DNA of 64,000 bases from an uncultured Phocaeicola sp. (GCA_948956705.1 CARCZS010000002.1:1-64000); one strand, 5' to 3'. Numbered from the stretch's first letter, positions 55,308 through 62,887 are shown. Notes: a model not told the origin generated them from the sequence alone. Numbers and translations are program-made.

Positions 55308-57155
55308 TTATTTATTTAAAATCTCTGTGAAAGCATCAACTAATTCGCTGACAACAAACGGTTGACCTTTTACTTCATTAAATTGATAAGGAACGAATCC
55401 GTCTACTTTCATACGGAGATATCCGGCAAACTGGCCCAGACTCTGTTCGGCCACTACTACCTTCTTATATTTCTTCAGCACTTCCGCCGTATTCTTTGGC
55501 AGCGGATTCAAATGTACGAAATGAGCCAAAGCGACTTTCTTTCCCGCCTTATTCATTTCTTCCATGGCCGAATATAAATGACCGTAAGTTCCGCCAAAGC
55601 CCACAATCAGAAGGTCGGCGTCGTCCACACAGCCTTGCACCTTCACATCGGGTACAGGGATTTTTGCCACCTTTTCGGCACGCAAGCGGCACATCAGGTC
55701 ATGATTTTCGGGGTCGGTAGAGATAGCCCCCGTATCACTGTCTTTTTCCAGACCGCCCAAAATGTGCATATAACCCTCCTGTCCGGGACGAGCCCAATAA
55801 CGCACTCCGGTCTCCGGATTACGTTTATAAGGAGTATAGCTATCTTTCATTTCGGGAGTCACATACGGCGGATTGATGGCCGGATAGCTCGCCAAGTCAG
55901 GCAACCTCCATGCACCCGAACCATTGGCAACAAACCCGTCCGTCAGCAGAACAACCGGAGTCATGTGCTCCAGCGCCATCTTACAAGCATCATAGGCAGC
56001 ATCAAAACAATGAGTGGGAGAAGCTGCAGCAACCACCGGCATGGGAGATTCGCCGTTACGTCCGAACAATGCCTGCAACAAGTCTGTCTGCTCCGATTTG
56101 GTGGGCAAACCGGTAGAAGGGCCGCCACGCTGAACATTAACCACCACCAAAGGCAATTCGGTGATTACAGCCAGGTTCATCGCTTCAGATTTCAGACAGA
56201 CACCGGGGCCTGAAGTAGAAGTCGCTGCCAACGCACCGGCAAATGAAGCACCGATAGCAGTGGCACAACCCGAAATTTCATCTTCACACTGAACGGTAGT
56301 CACACCCAACGACTTGTGCTTAGACAACTCATGAAGAATATCCGTTGCCGGAGTGATGGGATAAGAACCGAGGAACAACGGAAGCCCCGCCTTTTCAGCA
56401 GCAGCAATCAAGCCGTATGCTGTTGCCTTATTTCCACTGATATCCATATATTTTCCGGGAACCTTTGTCTTTGATTCCACTTTATAGGTGTGGTCTACAG
56501 AAGCATGCGTATTATGTCCGTAGTCATAACCGGCATGAATCACTTTAATATTCGCTTCGGCAATAGCCGGCTTCTTTGCGAATTTCTCGCGCAGGAAATT
56601 CTCTGCGATTGTCAAATCGCGGTTGAACAACCAGCAAACCAATCCCAACGCAAACATATTGCGGCACTTCAGCATTGATTTGTTATCCATTCCGCTATCT
56701 GCCAGACAATCCTTGACCATCTGCGAGATAGGAGCGGCAATCACATCCTGCTTGATACCCATTTCCTCAATGGGATTGTCTGTCTTGAAAGCCGCTTTGT
56801 CCAAATCCGATTTTTGGAAACAATCCGTATCAATGATGATACAGGCTGTCGGCTTAGCAAACTTATATTGTGTTTTCAACGCAGCGGCATTCATAGCAAC
56901 CAACACATCACATTTATCACCGGGAGTAAATACCTTACCGGCACCAATATGCACTTGGAAACCTGATACACCTGTCAATGAGCCTTGCGGGGCACGGATA
57001 TCCGCCGGATAATCGGGGAAAGTACTGATATCATTTCCCACTGTAGCCGAAATATTAGAAAATATATTTCCGGCTAGCTGCATACCATCGCCTGAGTCGC
57101 CTGAGAAACGGACCACAACCTGATCCAACTCCTTGACTATCATTTCATCTGCCAT
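55308..57155 (-). CDS. korA: 2-oxoglutarate:ferredoxin oxidoreductase, alpha (gamma-alpha fused) subunit
   Basis: A 615-aa subunit joining a gamma-type N-terminal domain (residues 5-190, VVVRFSGDSGDGMQLAGN) and an alpha domain (from about 225, GLPLFLGSYPITPATDILHEL, TSTSGPGVCLKSEAMNLAV, VNVQRGGPSTGLPTKSEQ). With korB it makes succinyl-CoA and reduced ferredoxin from 2-oxoglutarate, or works in reverse. The 415-base region upstream to 57570 has no supported gene; it holds a TAGCAT/ATGCTA hairpin and the tRNA promoter. Confidence 0.9.
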   Translation of the reverse strand: MADEMIVKELDQVVVRFSGDSGDGMQLAGNIFSNISATVGNDISTFPDYPADIRAPQGSLTGVSGFQVHIGAGKVFTPGDKCDVLVAMNAAALKTQYKFAKPTACIIIDTDCFQKSDLDKAAFKTDNPIEEMGIKQDVIAAPISQMVKDCLADSGMDNKSMLKCRNMFALGLVCWLFNRDLTIAENFLREKFAKKPAIAEANIKVIHAGYDYGHNTHASVDHTYKVESKTKVPGKYMDISGNKATAYGLIAAAEKAGLPLFLGSYPITPATDILHELSKHKSLGVTTVQCEDEISGCATAIGASFAGALAATSTSGPGVCLKSEAMNLAVITELPLVVVNVQRGGPSTGLPTKSEQTDLLQALFGRNGESPMPVVAAASPTHCFDAAYDACKMALEHMTPVVLLTDGFVANGSGAWRLPDLASYPAINPPYVTPEMKDSYTPYKRNPETGVRYWARPGQEGYMHILGGLEKDSDTGAISTDPENHDLMCRLRAEKVAKIPVPDVKVQGCVDDADLLIVGFGGTYGHLYSAMEEMNKAGKKVALAHFVHLNPLPKNTAEVLKKYKKVVVAEQSLGQFAGYLRMKVDGFVPYQFNEVKGQPFVVSELVDAFTEILNK

Positions 57156-57524
57156 AACTTATAATTTAGGGTTACATTAAATTCATTGCACGCAAAGTTC
57201 GGAAAGTCCTGCCAAAAAACAAAATATTCCGTCATTTATCTCTGCGCGATTATCAAAGTGCACAAAATTACAGCAATATTTAATTCCAAACGAAGAAAAC
57301 AAGCAGATAATTAACTGTTTAATAGCATATAATGCTATCAATATGACATCGGCACGGCATCCCCAAAGTTGACAGATTATTATTCCTACCCACATTCTAC
57401 AAACAACATGAAACCTCTTCCGGCAAATCAGTAAACCAATACAGGGTTTGAAGACCTCAAAATGACAAAACAATCACCCATCCTGTTATCCATACCTTTT
57501 TCTCATATTTTTCATTCTTTCATA

Positions 57525-57555
57525 TTGCCGTTTTAACAAAAAAGGACTACCTTTG
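57525..57555 (+). promoter_or_regulatory. tRNA-Arg promoter
   Basis: TTG (57525-57527), 20 bases, TACCTTTG (57548-57555), 16 bases before the split tRNA. It now drives the truncated copy and, by read-through, the complete tRNA at 57698. Confidence 0.65.
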
Positions 57556-57570
57556 CAGGCAAGTTAAGTT

Positions 57571-57613
57571 GCCCTGGTAGTTCAACGGATAGAATAGATG
57601 TTTCCTAAACGTA
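57571..57613 (+). pseudogene. 5' fragment of tRNA-Arg(CCU), left element junction
   Basis: Starts GCCCTGG, then the D-arm TAGTTCAACGGATAGAA and the anticodon arm with loop TTCCTAA (anticodon CCT). The sequence then stops resembling a tRNA: there is no T-arm or 3' acceptor strand. It has the genuine promoter, so it is the host gene split by integration in or near the anticodon arm. The exact end is uncertain. Confidence 0.75.
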
Positions 57614-57697
57614 TGTTCTTCCAAACAATGCAAAGGTAGTAAAATTTAGATTTATAGTAAATAAGAAAAGGAAGTTATAACGATAATTATTACATAA

Positions 57698-57769
57698 GGC
57701 TCTGTAGTTCAACGGATAGAACAAGAATTTCCTAAATTTTAGATAGGGGTTCGATTCCCCTCGGAGCTA
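57698..57769 (+). tRNA. tRNA-Arg(CCU), complete
   Basis: A full cloverleaf: acceptor GGCTCTG with CGGAGCT (G-U at the ends and one more inside), D-stem GTTC/GAAC, anticodon loop TTCCTAA giving CCU, and T-arm GGGG-TTCGATT-CCCC. It shares the D-arm and anticodon loop with the split copy 87 bases upstream but differs in acceptor and anticodon stems, so it is not a simple rejoined host gene. It probably came with the element and replaces the host tRNA. A terminator follows. Confidence 0.85.
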
Positions 57770-57775
57770 CTTTTC

Positions 57776-57809
57776 AAGTCCATTCCATTACGGGGTGGAC
57801 TTCTTTTTT
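57776..57809 (+). terminator. tRNA terminator
   Basis: AAGTCCA (57776-57782) with TGGACTT (57796-57802), then six T. Confidence 0.8.
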
Positions 57810-57833
57810 ACAGCATTTACAGCAAAAAATAGG

Positions 57834-57841
57834 TATATTTG
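57834..57841 (+). promoter_or_regulatory. Integrase promoter -7 box
   Basis: TATATTTG, 34 bases upstream of the integrase start. No clear -33 box. Confidence 0.5.
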
Positions 57842-57875
57842 CGGATAAAAGTTCTACTATAGTTCTACAAAGATT

Positions 57876-59198
57876 ATGGCTACATTCAAAGCAGAGGTGT
57901 ACGCTCACCAAAAAAGGGCTGACGGCACATATAATATAAAGATAAGGGTTATACACCAAAAGAGGAAAAAGTACATCCCGACCACTTACTACGTGACAAA
58001 GGATGATTTGACACGCACGACTTTCAAATTGAAAAACCAAAAGTACATAGATGCCACCGATGATATGATAAAGAAATACCGTTCCATTTGTGACCGCATG
58101 GGGGAACGGCTTAAATCCATGACCGTTGAGCAGGTGGTAGATGCAATCACTAACGACAATGGGGAACACTTCGATTTGGATATAGTGGCTTATGCCCGTC
58201 AATACATATTGCACTTAAAGGAAACCGGGCATACAGGCAATGCGCTTTCTTACCAAGTAGCTATTAACAACCTTGTACGCTTTGTTGGCAGGGATAGCGT
58301 GAGCATAAAAGAAATCACGGTTAAGTTTGTCAATGATTGGATAAAGTGGATAAAAGAGAATCCGGCACGTTCCAAACCCGAAGCCAATCACGGAGAAAGG
58401 GCACAGAGCCTATATATATCCCAGCTAAGAGCCATACACAACCGAGCAAAGAAAGAGTTTAACGATGAGGATGCCGGGCTGATACGCATTCCCTATTCTC
58501 CTTTTAAGAGGGTGGAAATTCCCAAAGTTCCAGTTACAAGAAAAAGGGCTATTTCTACGGATTTACTTCGTAAATTTTCGGAGCTGCCTTATTCTTTGAT
58601 TATGCAACCGGGGACAAACAGGTACAATCTCGCAAAGGATGTCTTTCTTTTGAGTTTCTGCTTAATCGGAATGAATGCGGTAGATTTGTACACTTGTACG
58701 GATTTGAAGAAAGGACGAATTACATACCAACGGACAAAAACAAAGAATCGGAGAGCCGACAAAGCGGAAATATCTGTGAGGATAGAGCCTGAACTAAAAG
58801 CCCTTATGAAAAAATATAAAGACCATACCGGGCAAAGGGTCTTTAATTTCTACAAGCTGTATTCAAGCGTGGATAGCTTTACGGCTGCAATTAACAAGGG
58901 TTTGAAAAAGATTGGTGATGATTTGGGAATAGATGATTTGGAGTTTTACGCAGCACGCCATACATGGGCAACCATTGCAAGCAATGAAGCCGGAGTAGAT
59001 AAATACACCGTTCACACAGCTCTTAACCACGTGGACGAAAATATGAGAGTGACGGATATTTATATTGCGAAATCGTGGGACAGCATAGATGCTGCCAACC
59101 GTAAGGTATTGGATTATGTCAAGCTATCTTTGGATGATGTAACAGAAAAGAAGTATATACCCAAAAATAAGCGTGTTTTGCCTAAGCAAAATTTGTAA
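57876..59198 (+). CDS. Tyrosine-recombinase integrase
   Basis: A 440-aa Bacteroidales-type integrase with an N-terminal arm-binding domain (KYIPTTYYVTKDDL), a SAM-like core-binding domain (about 105-215), and a C-terminal catalytic domain. Box I reads FCLIGMNAVDLYTC near residue 265, where the usual Arg is Asn. Box II is YAARHTWAT, with Arg and His but Tyr in place of the first His. The nucleophile Tyr is in RVTDIYIAKSWD near residue 395. Such changes occur in this branch of integrases. The last codons (LPKQNL) are encoded by the first unit of a repeat array. Located 106 bases from the tRNA, as expected at attL. Confidence 0.9.
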   Translation: MATFKAEVYAHQKRADGTYNIKIRVIHQKRKKYIPTTYYVTKDDLTRTTFKLKNQKYIDATDDMIKKYRSICDRMGERLKSMTVEQVVDAITNDNGEHFDLDIVAYARQYILHLKETGHTGNALSYQVAINNLVRFVGRDSVSIKEITVKFVNDWIKWIKENPARSKPEANHGERAQSLYISQLRAIHNRAKKEFNDEDAGLIRIPYSPFKRVEIPKVPVTRKRAISTDLLRKFSELPYSLIMQPGTNRYNLAKDVFLLSFCLIGMNAVDLYTCTDLKKGRITYQRTKTKNRRADKAEISVRIEPELKALMKKYKDHTGQRVFNFYKLYSSVDSFTAAINKGLKKIGDDLGIDDLEFYAARHTWATIASNEAGVDKYTVHTALNHVDENMRVTDIYIAKSWDSIDAANRKVLDYVKLSLDDVTEKKYIPKNKRVLPKQNL

Positions 59199-59570
59199 GC
59201 TGTTATAGTTCAGTGATTTACAAGCCTATTTTTGCTTAGGCAAAATTTTAATAGGTGTTTATCTATCCTCTAAATCTGTATTATCTCTGATAATCAGATA
59301 GTTGCAGATTTTGCCTAAGCAAATTGCCTAAGCAAAATGATTTTGCCTAAGCAAAAATTGTAATATTCTGATAATCAAATAAATAGTTATTTTTAAGCCT
59401 AAAAATAGCGTTTTGCCTAAGCAAAATTTGCAAATGATTGAAATACAGTGTGTTATAAGCGTTATTTTGCCTAAGCAAAAATATAGCCTTTTTTCGTTTG
59501 CCTAAGCAAAATTTGTAAGCTGTTATAGTTCAGTGATTTACAAGCCTATTTTTGCTTAGGCAAAATTTTA
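59176..59570. repeat. Nine-copy TTGCCTAAGCAA repeat array
   Basis: The 12-base near-palindrome TTGCCTAAGCAA (arms TTGC/GCAA around CTAA) occurs nine times: about 59178, 59231 (inverted), 59311, 59324, 59343, 59413, 59467, 59498 and 59552 (inverted). A 74-bp block is repeated exactly at 59177-59250 and 59497-59570, 320 bases apart, each block holding one direct and one inverted unit. The spacing is irregular. The region 59199-59706 has no gene. Iteron-like origin, integrase arm sites, or a partition site are possible. Confidence 0.8.
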
Positions 59571-59667
59571 TGCAAGTTATAAGGGATAATATATACTAAT
59601 ATATAATATTATATAGTTAATTAAGAGTAAATATATGAAATAGGGGTGTGGGGGAAGAACAAAAAAA

Positions 59668-59685
59668 GGCACTTATGGAAGTGCC
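59668..59685 (-). terminator. Terminator of the element lipoprotein gene
   Basis: GGCACTT (59668-59674) with AAGTGCC (59679-59685), with a run of A before it (T on the minus transcript). Confidence 0.75.
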
Positions 59686-59706
59686 GTAATTTTACTTTGG
59701 TAGATT

Positions 59707-60126
59707 CTATTTTGTTTCTACGCTAATTATGTCCGATATATCTTTGTTGAAATGATAAGTGCAATTAGTAATTGCATATCCCCCATAGGAGTTTTTGGCT
59801 CTATATCTATGGGAAATCTCCCAAGCTAAAGTATCGTATGGATTTATACCCTTGTTTTCAAACATAGCTTTGATTTGTTCTAATTTTGAGTTAATGCTAT
59901 CTGTTGGGAACTCTCCATCCGTTGCTCTTTTAACGGTTTCCACTAATGCTTTAGACATAGGTGTGACTATTCCTATTTTCCCCATATCCATACACTCATA
60001 ACTATCAGGGTCTTTTAAATTATTCTCCAAATACCTATTTATTAGTTTCTCAGCTTTACGTTGCGGAGTGTCGCTATTACATCCTGTTATCAAAGCTATC
60101 AGGCAAAGCATTAGCAAAGTTTTCAT
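59707..60126 (-). CDS. Element-borne lipoprotein
   Basis: A 139-aa lipoprotein: MKTLLMLCLIALITGC gives the lipobox ITGC, followed by DTPQRKAEKLINRYLENNLKDPDSYE, a pattern seen in small Bacteroides lipoproteins of unknown function. The C-terminus is YGGYAITNCTYHFNKDISDI. I chose the start at 60126; a longer reading to 60234 runs through a stable RNA structure. It is transcribed away from the other element genes, behind a leader of about 225 bases. Function unknown. Confidence 0.75.
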   Translation of the reverse strand: MKTLLMLCLIALITGCNSDTPQRKAEKLINRYLENNLKDPDSYECMDMGKIGIVTPMSKALVETVKRATDGEFPTDSINSKLEQIKAMFENKGINPYDTLAWEISHRYRAKNSYGGYAITNCTYHFNKDISDIISVETK

Positions 60127-60128
60127 AA

Positions 60129-60312
60129 GTGTGTATTTAACGGTTGTACTTAGCAAGCTACTGTAATACACACGAAAGCGTGGGATTACTCCGAGGATTA
60201 AGAGGTACGACCAAGCACCTAACAGCCCATACAAGAGTAATGCCCACGCAAAGCGCAGGCATTAGCAAATTGTCTGAGGGCTGTTTCTGAAATTTGGTCG
60301 TTTTCTTAATCC
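60129..60312 (-). ncRNA. Structured leader RNA with alternative pairings
   Basis: Plus-strand coordinates. Helix 1: 60178-60191 (GCGTGGGATTACTC) with 60235-60249. Helix 2 in three blocks: 60195-60203 with 60304-60312 (GGATTAAGA), 60208-60214 with 60294-60300 (CGACCAA), 60223-60228 with 60278-60283 (CAGCCC). Helix 3: 60239-60244 with 60258-60263 (AATGCC/GGCATT). A start-proximal hairpin: 60129-60137 with 60165-60173. Helices 1 and 3 use the same bases and exclude each other; helices 1 and 2 interleave as a pseudoknot. The lipoprotein ATG at 60126 abuts the last hairpin. I recognise no known family. Confidence 0.65.
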
Positions 60313-60357
60313 CTACAACAATAGCCAATGCTATTTAGTGATATTTTAATTCAGCAG

Positions 60358-60365
60358 CAAATATA
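60358..60365 (-). promoter_or_regulatory. Promoter -7 box for leader and lipoprotein
   Basis: TATATTTG on the minus strand, placing the transcript start near 60351, upstream of all helices of the structured leader. Confidence 0.5.
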
Positions 60366-60462
60366 GTGTATTATTTGTTATAAAAATAGTCTTGCAGTGT
60401 TATATTTATAATGACGTATCAAAAATATATAGGTTTTTGTTTCCAAATAAGCGGGGATTTTG

Positions 60463-60470
60463 TACCTTTG
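60463..60470 (+). promoter_or_regulatory. Promoter -7 box of the 81-aa membrane protein
   Basis: TACCTTTG, with TTTG at 60436-60439 at a long spacing of 23 bases. The start follows 18 bases later. Confidence 0.55.
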
Positions 60471-60488
60471 TAGAAAATAGTAGTTTAT

Positions 60489-60734
60489 ATGGGTAATTGG
60501 AGCGTACAACAAGAAGCTAAGAAAGAGGTCAAGGAGAAAGAAAGAACAAGTAGGGAAACGCTTGGAAAATTCTTCTACGACTTGGCTAAACTTGTATTTA
60601 CGGCTATGGCTTTAGTTGGGGGCGTTTCGCTGATAATTGATGAGCCTCAGATAAAACAAGGGGTGTTGCTCGCAACAGGAATGCTACTGACATATATATT
60701 TGCTTCTATAGGTTATAACATTTTAAAAAGATAG
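60489..60734 (+). CDS. Small membrane protein (DUF6722-like)
   Basis: An 81-aa protein with a charged, Lys/Glu-rich N-terminus (VQQEAKKEVKEKERTS) and two membrane helices (about 33-49 and 57-76). It resembles short Bacteroides DUF6722-type proteins, an assignment from memory and only tentative. Two 34-aa single-helix proteins follow 4 bases downstream, then a terminator, so the three form an operon. No function is known. Confidence 0.65.
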   Translation: MGNWSVQQEAKKEVKEKERTSRETLGKFFYDLAKLVFTAMALVGGVSLIIDEPQIKQGVLLATGMLLTYIFASIGYNILKR

Positions 60735-60738
60735 AAAT

Positions 60739-60843
60739 ATGGATTTTATGATTATGTTTTTCTCTATATGCTCAGTAATAGGCATTGGAATCTTAATTTG
60801 GTTTAAAACCAAAAGCGGTAAAAGATGGTTAGCTAATTTATGA
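60739..60843 (+). CDS. 34-aa membrane microprotein 1
   Basis: Begins MDFMIMFFSICSVIG and ends IWFKTKSGKRWLANL, with one predicted membrane helix and a basic end. It is nearly the same at the C-terminus as the next ORF (IWLRTKSGKKWLANL), with equal length, so it is a tandem duplicate kept under selection. It starts 4 bases after the 81-aa gene and ends one base before the second copy. Confidence 0.7.
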   Translation: MDFMIMFFSICSVIGIGILIWFKTKSGKRWLANL

Positions 60844-60844
60844 T

Positions 60845-60949
60845 ATGGAAATGTTAGGAGCTATCTTTACCGTTGGAATAGTCGTGACGGGTGCATTTAT
60901 GATTTGGCTAAGAACAAAATCAGGCAAGAAATGGCTCGCTAATTTATGA
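60845..60949 (+). CDS. 34-aa membrane microprotein 2
   Basis: MEMLGAIFTVGIVVTGAFMI followed by WLRTKSGKKWLANL. One membrane helix and a basic C-terminus identical in pattern (TKSGK-K/R-WLANL) to the preceding microprotein. The terminator follows 17 bases later. Function unknown; small membrane toxins, phage exclusion proteins or regulators of a host membrane protein are all possible. Confidence 0.7.
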   Translation: MEMLGAIFTVGIVVTGAFMIWLRTKSGKKWLANL

Positions 60950-60966
60950 TATAGAATGTTTGTAAG

Positions 60967-61012
60967 AAATAGCCCTATGCAGACTAGTAATGTTTGCATG
61001 GGGCTATTTTTG
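60967..61012. terminator. Terminator after the microprotein operon
   Basis: AAATAGCCCTATGCA (60967-60981) with TGCATGGGGCTATTT (60995-61009), then T. It overlaps the end of the convergent 86-aa gene. Confidence 0.8.
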
Positions 61013-61264
61013 TTCTTCAAACATTCTTCCAAATCCAGTAAGCAGCCATTTGGCACTTACTCCATACTCCTTAACCATAGGATACAACCAAGATAATTGA
61101 AACCATCCACGCTCCAAGTCTTTTCTTTGCGCAATAAAATTTCTTCTATCTATGTTGTTGAGCCTACAGTATGTATTTACTCCTCTTATTTTCTTCATGG
61201 CTATAATGGCATCCAGCGCACTATAGAACCTTTCCATTATTTGCTTGCTTATAACGGTATTCAT
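61004..61264 (-). CDS. Small phage-repressor-like DNA-binding protein
   Basis: An 86-aa protein with a cI-like helix-turn-helix pattern: MKKIRGVNTYCRLNNIDRRNFIAQRKD and the ending YGVSAKWLLTGFGRMFEE, the WLLTG-G-MF motif common after phage repressor helix-turn-helix domains. Its ATG overlaps the stop of the 66-aa gene upstream (ATGA type), so the two are coupled. Probably part of the element's immunity or lysogeny control. Confidence 0.65.
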   Translation of the reverse strand: MNTVISKQIMERFYSALDAIIAMKKIRGVNTYCRLNNIDRRNFIAQRKDLERGWFQLSWLYPMVKEYGVSAKWLLTGFGRMFEEQK

Positions 61265-61461
61265 TGCGATATATGGCTCTTCAAGTTCTCTATATCGGAT
61301 TTTAGCAACTCCAATTCACCTGTAGGCTCATTGGTTATTATAGCCGTAGTAATAGCGTTGGATATTTCCCTTTGCGCATCTAATACCCTATCGGGGTTTA
61401 CCCGGTTAATTAAAAGAACTTCTTTGTAGAGGTTTATAACCATTCTGTAATACTTTTCCAT
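61261..61461 (-). CDS. Small helical protein of unknown function
   Basis: A 66-aa protein, mostly helical, with a Leu-rich C-terminus (GELELLKSDIENLKSHI) that may form a coiled coil. It overlaps the repressor-like gene by 4 bases and follows the 147-aa XRE regulator by 30 bases, so it belongs to the same leftward operon. No homolog recognised. Confidence 0.6.
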   Translation of the reverse strand: MEKYYRMVINLYKEVLLINRVNPDRVLDAQREISNAITTAIITNEPTGELELLKSDIENLKSHISQ

Positions 61462-61491
61462 ATCAATACTTTCTTTGCTTTAAACCAAACA

Positions 61492-61935
61492 CTATACGGC
61501 ATTGGCACATCCGGCAGGATTCTCCATTTGGGCACTTCCCTTTTTAAGTTCCTCTATTTCGTTTTGCAATCTGCCTATCAATCTATTCAACCGTTCTATT
61601 TCCTTATCTTTTTCTACTAACATTCCATAAGGTGCAATCAGCTTGTCATTCATCATCTTTACGACTTGTCTTGAAAAAGCGTCAGCACCAGCAAACATGA
61701 AATCTTCGGGAGTGACTTCTTTTAATATCGTATTTTGCTTTGGTGATATATCCGAATAATACTTTGAAATATCACCGAATTTAGACTGCAATATATCCAA
61801 TTTCTCTTTTGAAATAGGTTTTATTCCGTTTTCTATATTTGAAATATAGTTTTGTTTACACATTAATATCTCTGCCAACTCCTTTTGAGTAAGTTTTCTA
61901 TCAAGCCTAAACCTCTTTAAATCAAATCGTTGCAT
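61492..61935 (-). CDS. XRE/HTH_3 family regulator (repressor-like)
   Basis: A 147-aa protein with a helix-turn-helix at residues 5-60 (LKRFRLDRKLTQKELAEILMC, QNYISNIENGIKPISKEKLD) and a long C-terminal coiled coil (VEKDKEIERLNRLIGRLQNEIEELK) for oligomerisation. It faces the rightward genes across a divergent promoter region with an inverted repeat, as a lysogeny repressor would. No LexA-type peptidase domain is present, so induction would not be by self-cleavage. Confidence 0.78.
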   Translation of the reverse strand: MQRFDLKRFRLDRKLTQKELAEILMCKQNYISNIENGIKPISKEKLDILQSKFGDISKYYSDISPKQNTILKEVTPEDFMFAGADAFSRQVVKMMNDKLIAPYGMLVEKDKEIERLNRLIGRLQNEIEELKKGSAQMENPAGCANAV

Positions 61936-61960
61936 GTAAATAGAATATTTTTAATAGAAA

Positions 61961-62040
61961 ATATATCCAAAAAGTTTTGTTATATTCGGATATATAGCCT
62001 ATATTTGTTGCGTAATTAAATAAATGACATTACAAATATA
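61961..62040. promoter_or_regulatory. Divergent switch promoters and operator
   Basis: Rightward promoter TTTG (61976-61979), 20 bases, TATATTTG (62000-62007). Leftward -7 box TATATTTG at 62033-62040 (minus). An inverted repeat ATATATCC (61961-61968) and GGATATAT (61988-61995) covers the rightward -33 box and spacer, well placed for repression. Confidence 0.6.
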
Positions 62041-62079
62041 GCCAAAAAGCGTGTTTGTAGAACATATAAATTAGAGAAA

Positions 62080-62325
62080 ATGAAAAAAGTAACCCAAAAA
62101 GACTATCAGTCTTTTATTCAGATTTACAAAGGATTGCCTGAAAGGAGTGCTGTAAAAGCTCCAAAAACTGAGTTTGTGGAGGAAATAGCGGCTCTGTGTA
62201 TGTGTAGTACCAAGACGGTACGAATGTGGATTCATGGCGTACAAAAGCCGGATGCCCTCAAACAAAAGATGATTAGTGATAAACTGGGCGTTCCAGCCGA
62301 TATTTTATTTCCTGTTACAGAATGA
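62080..62325 (+). CDS. Small helix-turn-helix protein (Cro-like)
   Basis: An 81-aa protein with a helix-turn-helix near residues 32-62 (FVEEIAALCMCSTKTVRMWIHGVQKPDALKQK). It is the first rightward gene opposite the XRE repressor, the position of a Cro-type regulator. It overlaps the next gene by 4 bases (ATGA). Confidence 0.7.
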   Translation: MKKVTQKDYQSFIQIYKGLPERSAVKAPKTEFVEEIAALCMCSTKTVRMWIHGVQKPDALKQKMISDKLGVPADILFPVTE

Positions 62326-62873
62326 AAGCTATAGAGTTCTACACAACCCCGGAGGGTGAAGTTACTATGCGCCCTATCGGAGAAGCCGAAAGGCAGTTGA
62401 AAGAAACTGATACCGACTTTATCCAAGCTTTCTTGGCTATACTGAGGGAGTTTTATCCCGAAGCATACGATGCGCTTATGGATATATACTCTAAAAATTC
62501 AAACAACAAGAGGTATCGGGATTTCATAGCGGTGCGTAGATTCATTAAATGCAACTTCGGTCTGTATGACAACATGATTGATGTAGATGAGAATTGGAAC
62601 TTTAATTTTGAGTTTGTAGGTTGTCCATTACGTGGAGAATGCAAACATGATAAAGTTATTTGCGCTCCTAAATTCAACTCTAAGTTGTCCGATAGGCAAA
62701 TAGAAGTTATGCGAATGCTCTATGATGGGAAAAACGATTCAGAAATAGCCGAAAAGCTGTTTATCTCTTTAAATACCGTGAACAACCATAGAAAAAACAG
62801 TTTCCGAAAGGTGGGAGTACATTCAATGGCTGAATTTATGCGGTATGCTATGACTAACAATCTTTTCAAATAA
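62322..62873 (+). CDS. LuxR-type helix-turn-helix regulator
   Basis: A 183-aa protein. The N-terminal 115 residues are of no clear family and include a Cys-rich spot (GCPLRGECKHDKVICAP). The C-terminus is a GerE/LuxR helix-turn-helix: LSDRQIEVMRMLYDGKNDSEIAEKLFISLNTVNNHRKNSFRKVG. It is coupled to the upstream regulator by a 4-base overlap. The four Cys and nearby His could bind a metal. Likely a transcriptional activator in the element. Confidence 0.75.
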   Translation: MKAIEFYTTPEGEVTMRPIGEAERQLKETDTDFIQAFLAILREFYPEAYDALMDIYSKNSNNKRYRDFIAVRRFIKCNFGLYDNMIDVDENWNFNFEFVGCPLRGECKHDKVICAPKFNSKLSDRQIEVMRMLYDGKNDSEIAEKLFISLNTVNNHRKNSFRKVGVHSMAEFMRYAMTNNLFK

Positions 62874-62887
62874 CAAATGCAACACCG

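Noticed and set aside
57183..57473. 96-codon minus-strand ORF between korA and the tRNA
   Set aside because: Cys-rich, low-complexity sequence with no family features, no promoter of its own, and it overlaps the expected korA promoter region.
59176..59570. CRISPR array at the integrase repeats
   Set aside because: Units occur in both orientations with irregular spacing, and intervening sequence is itself repeated.
60127..60234. Upstream extension of the element lipoprotein
   Set aside because: It would place the signal peptide internally and read through the structured leader; the ATG at 60126 gives a standard lipoprotein.
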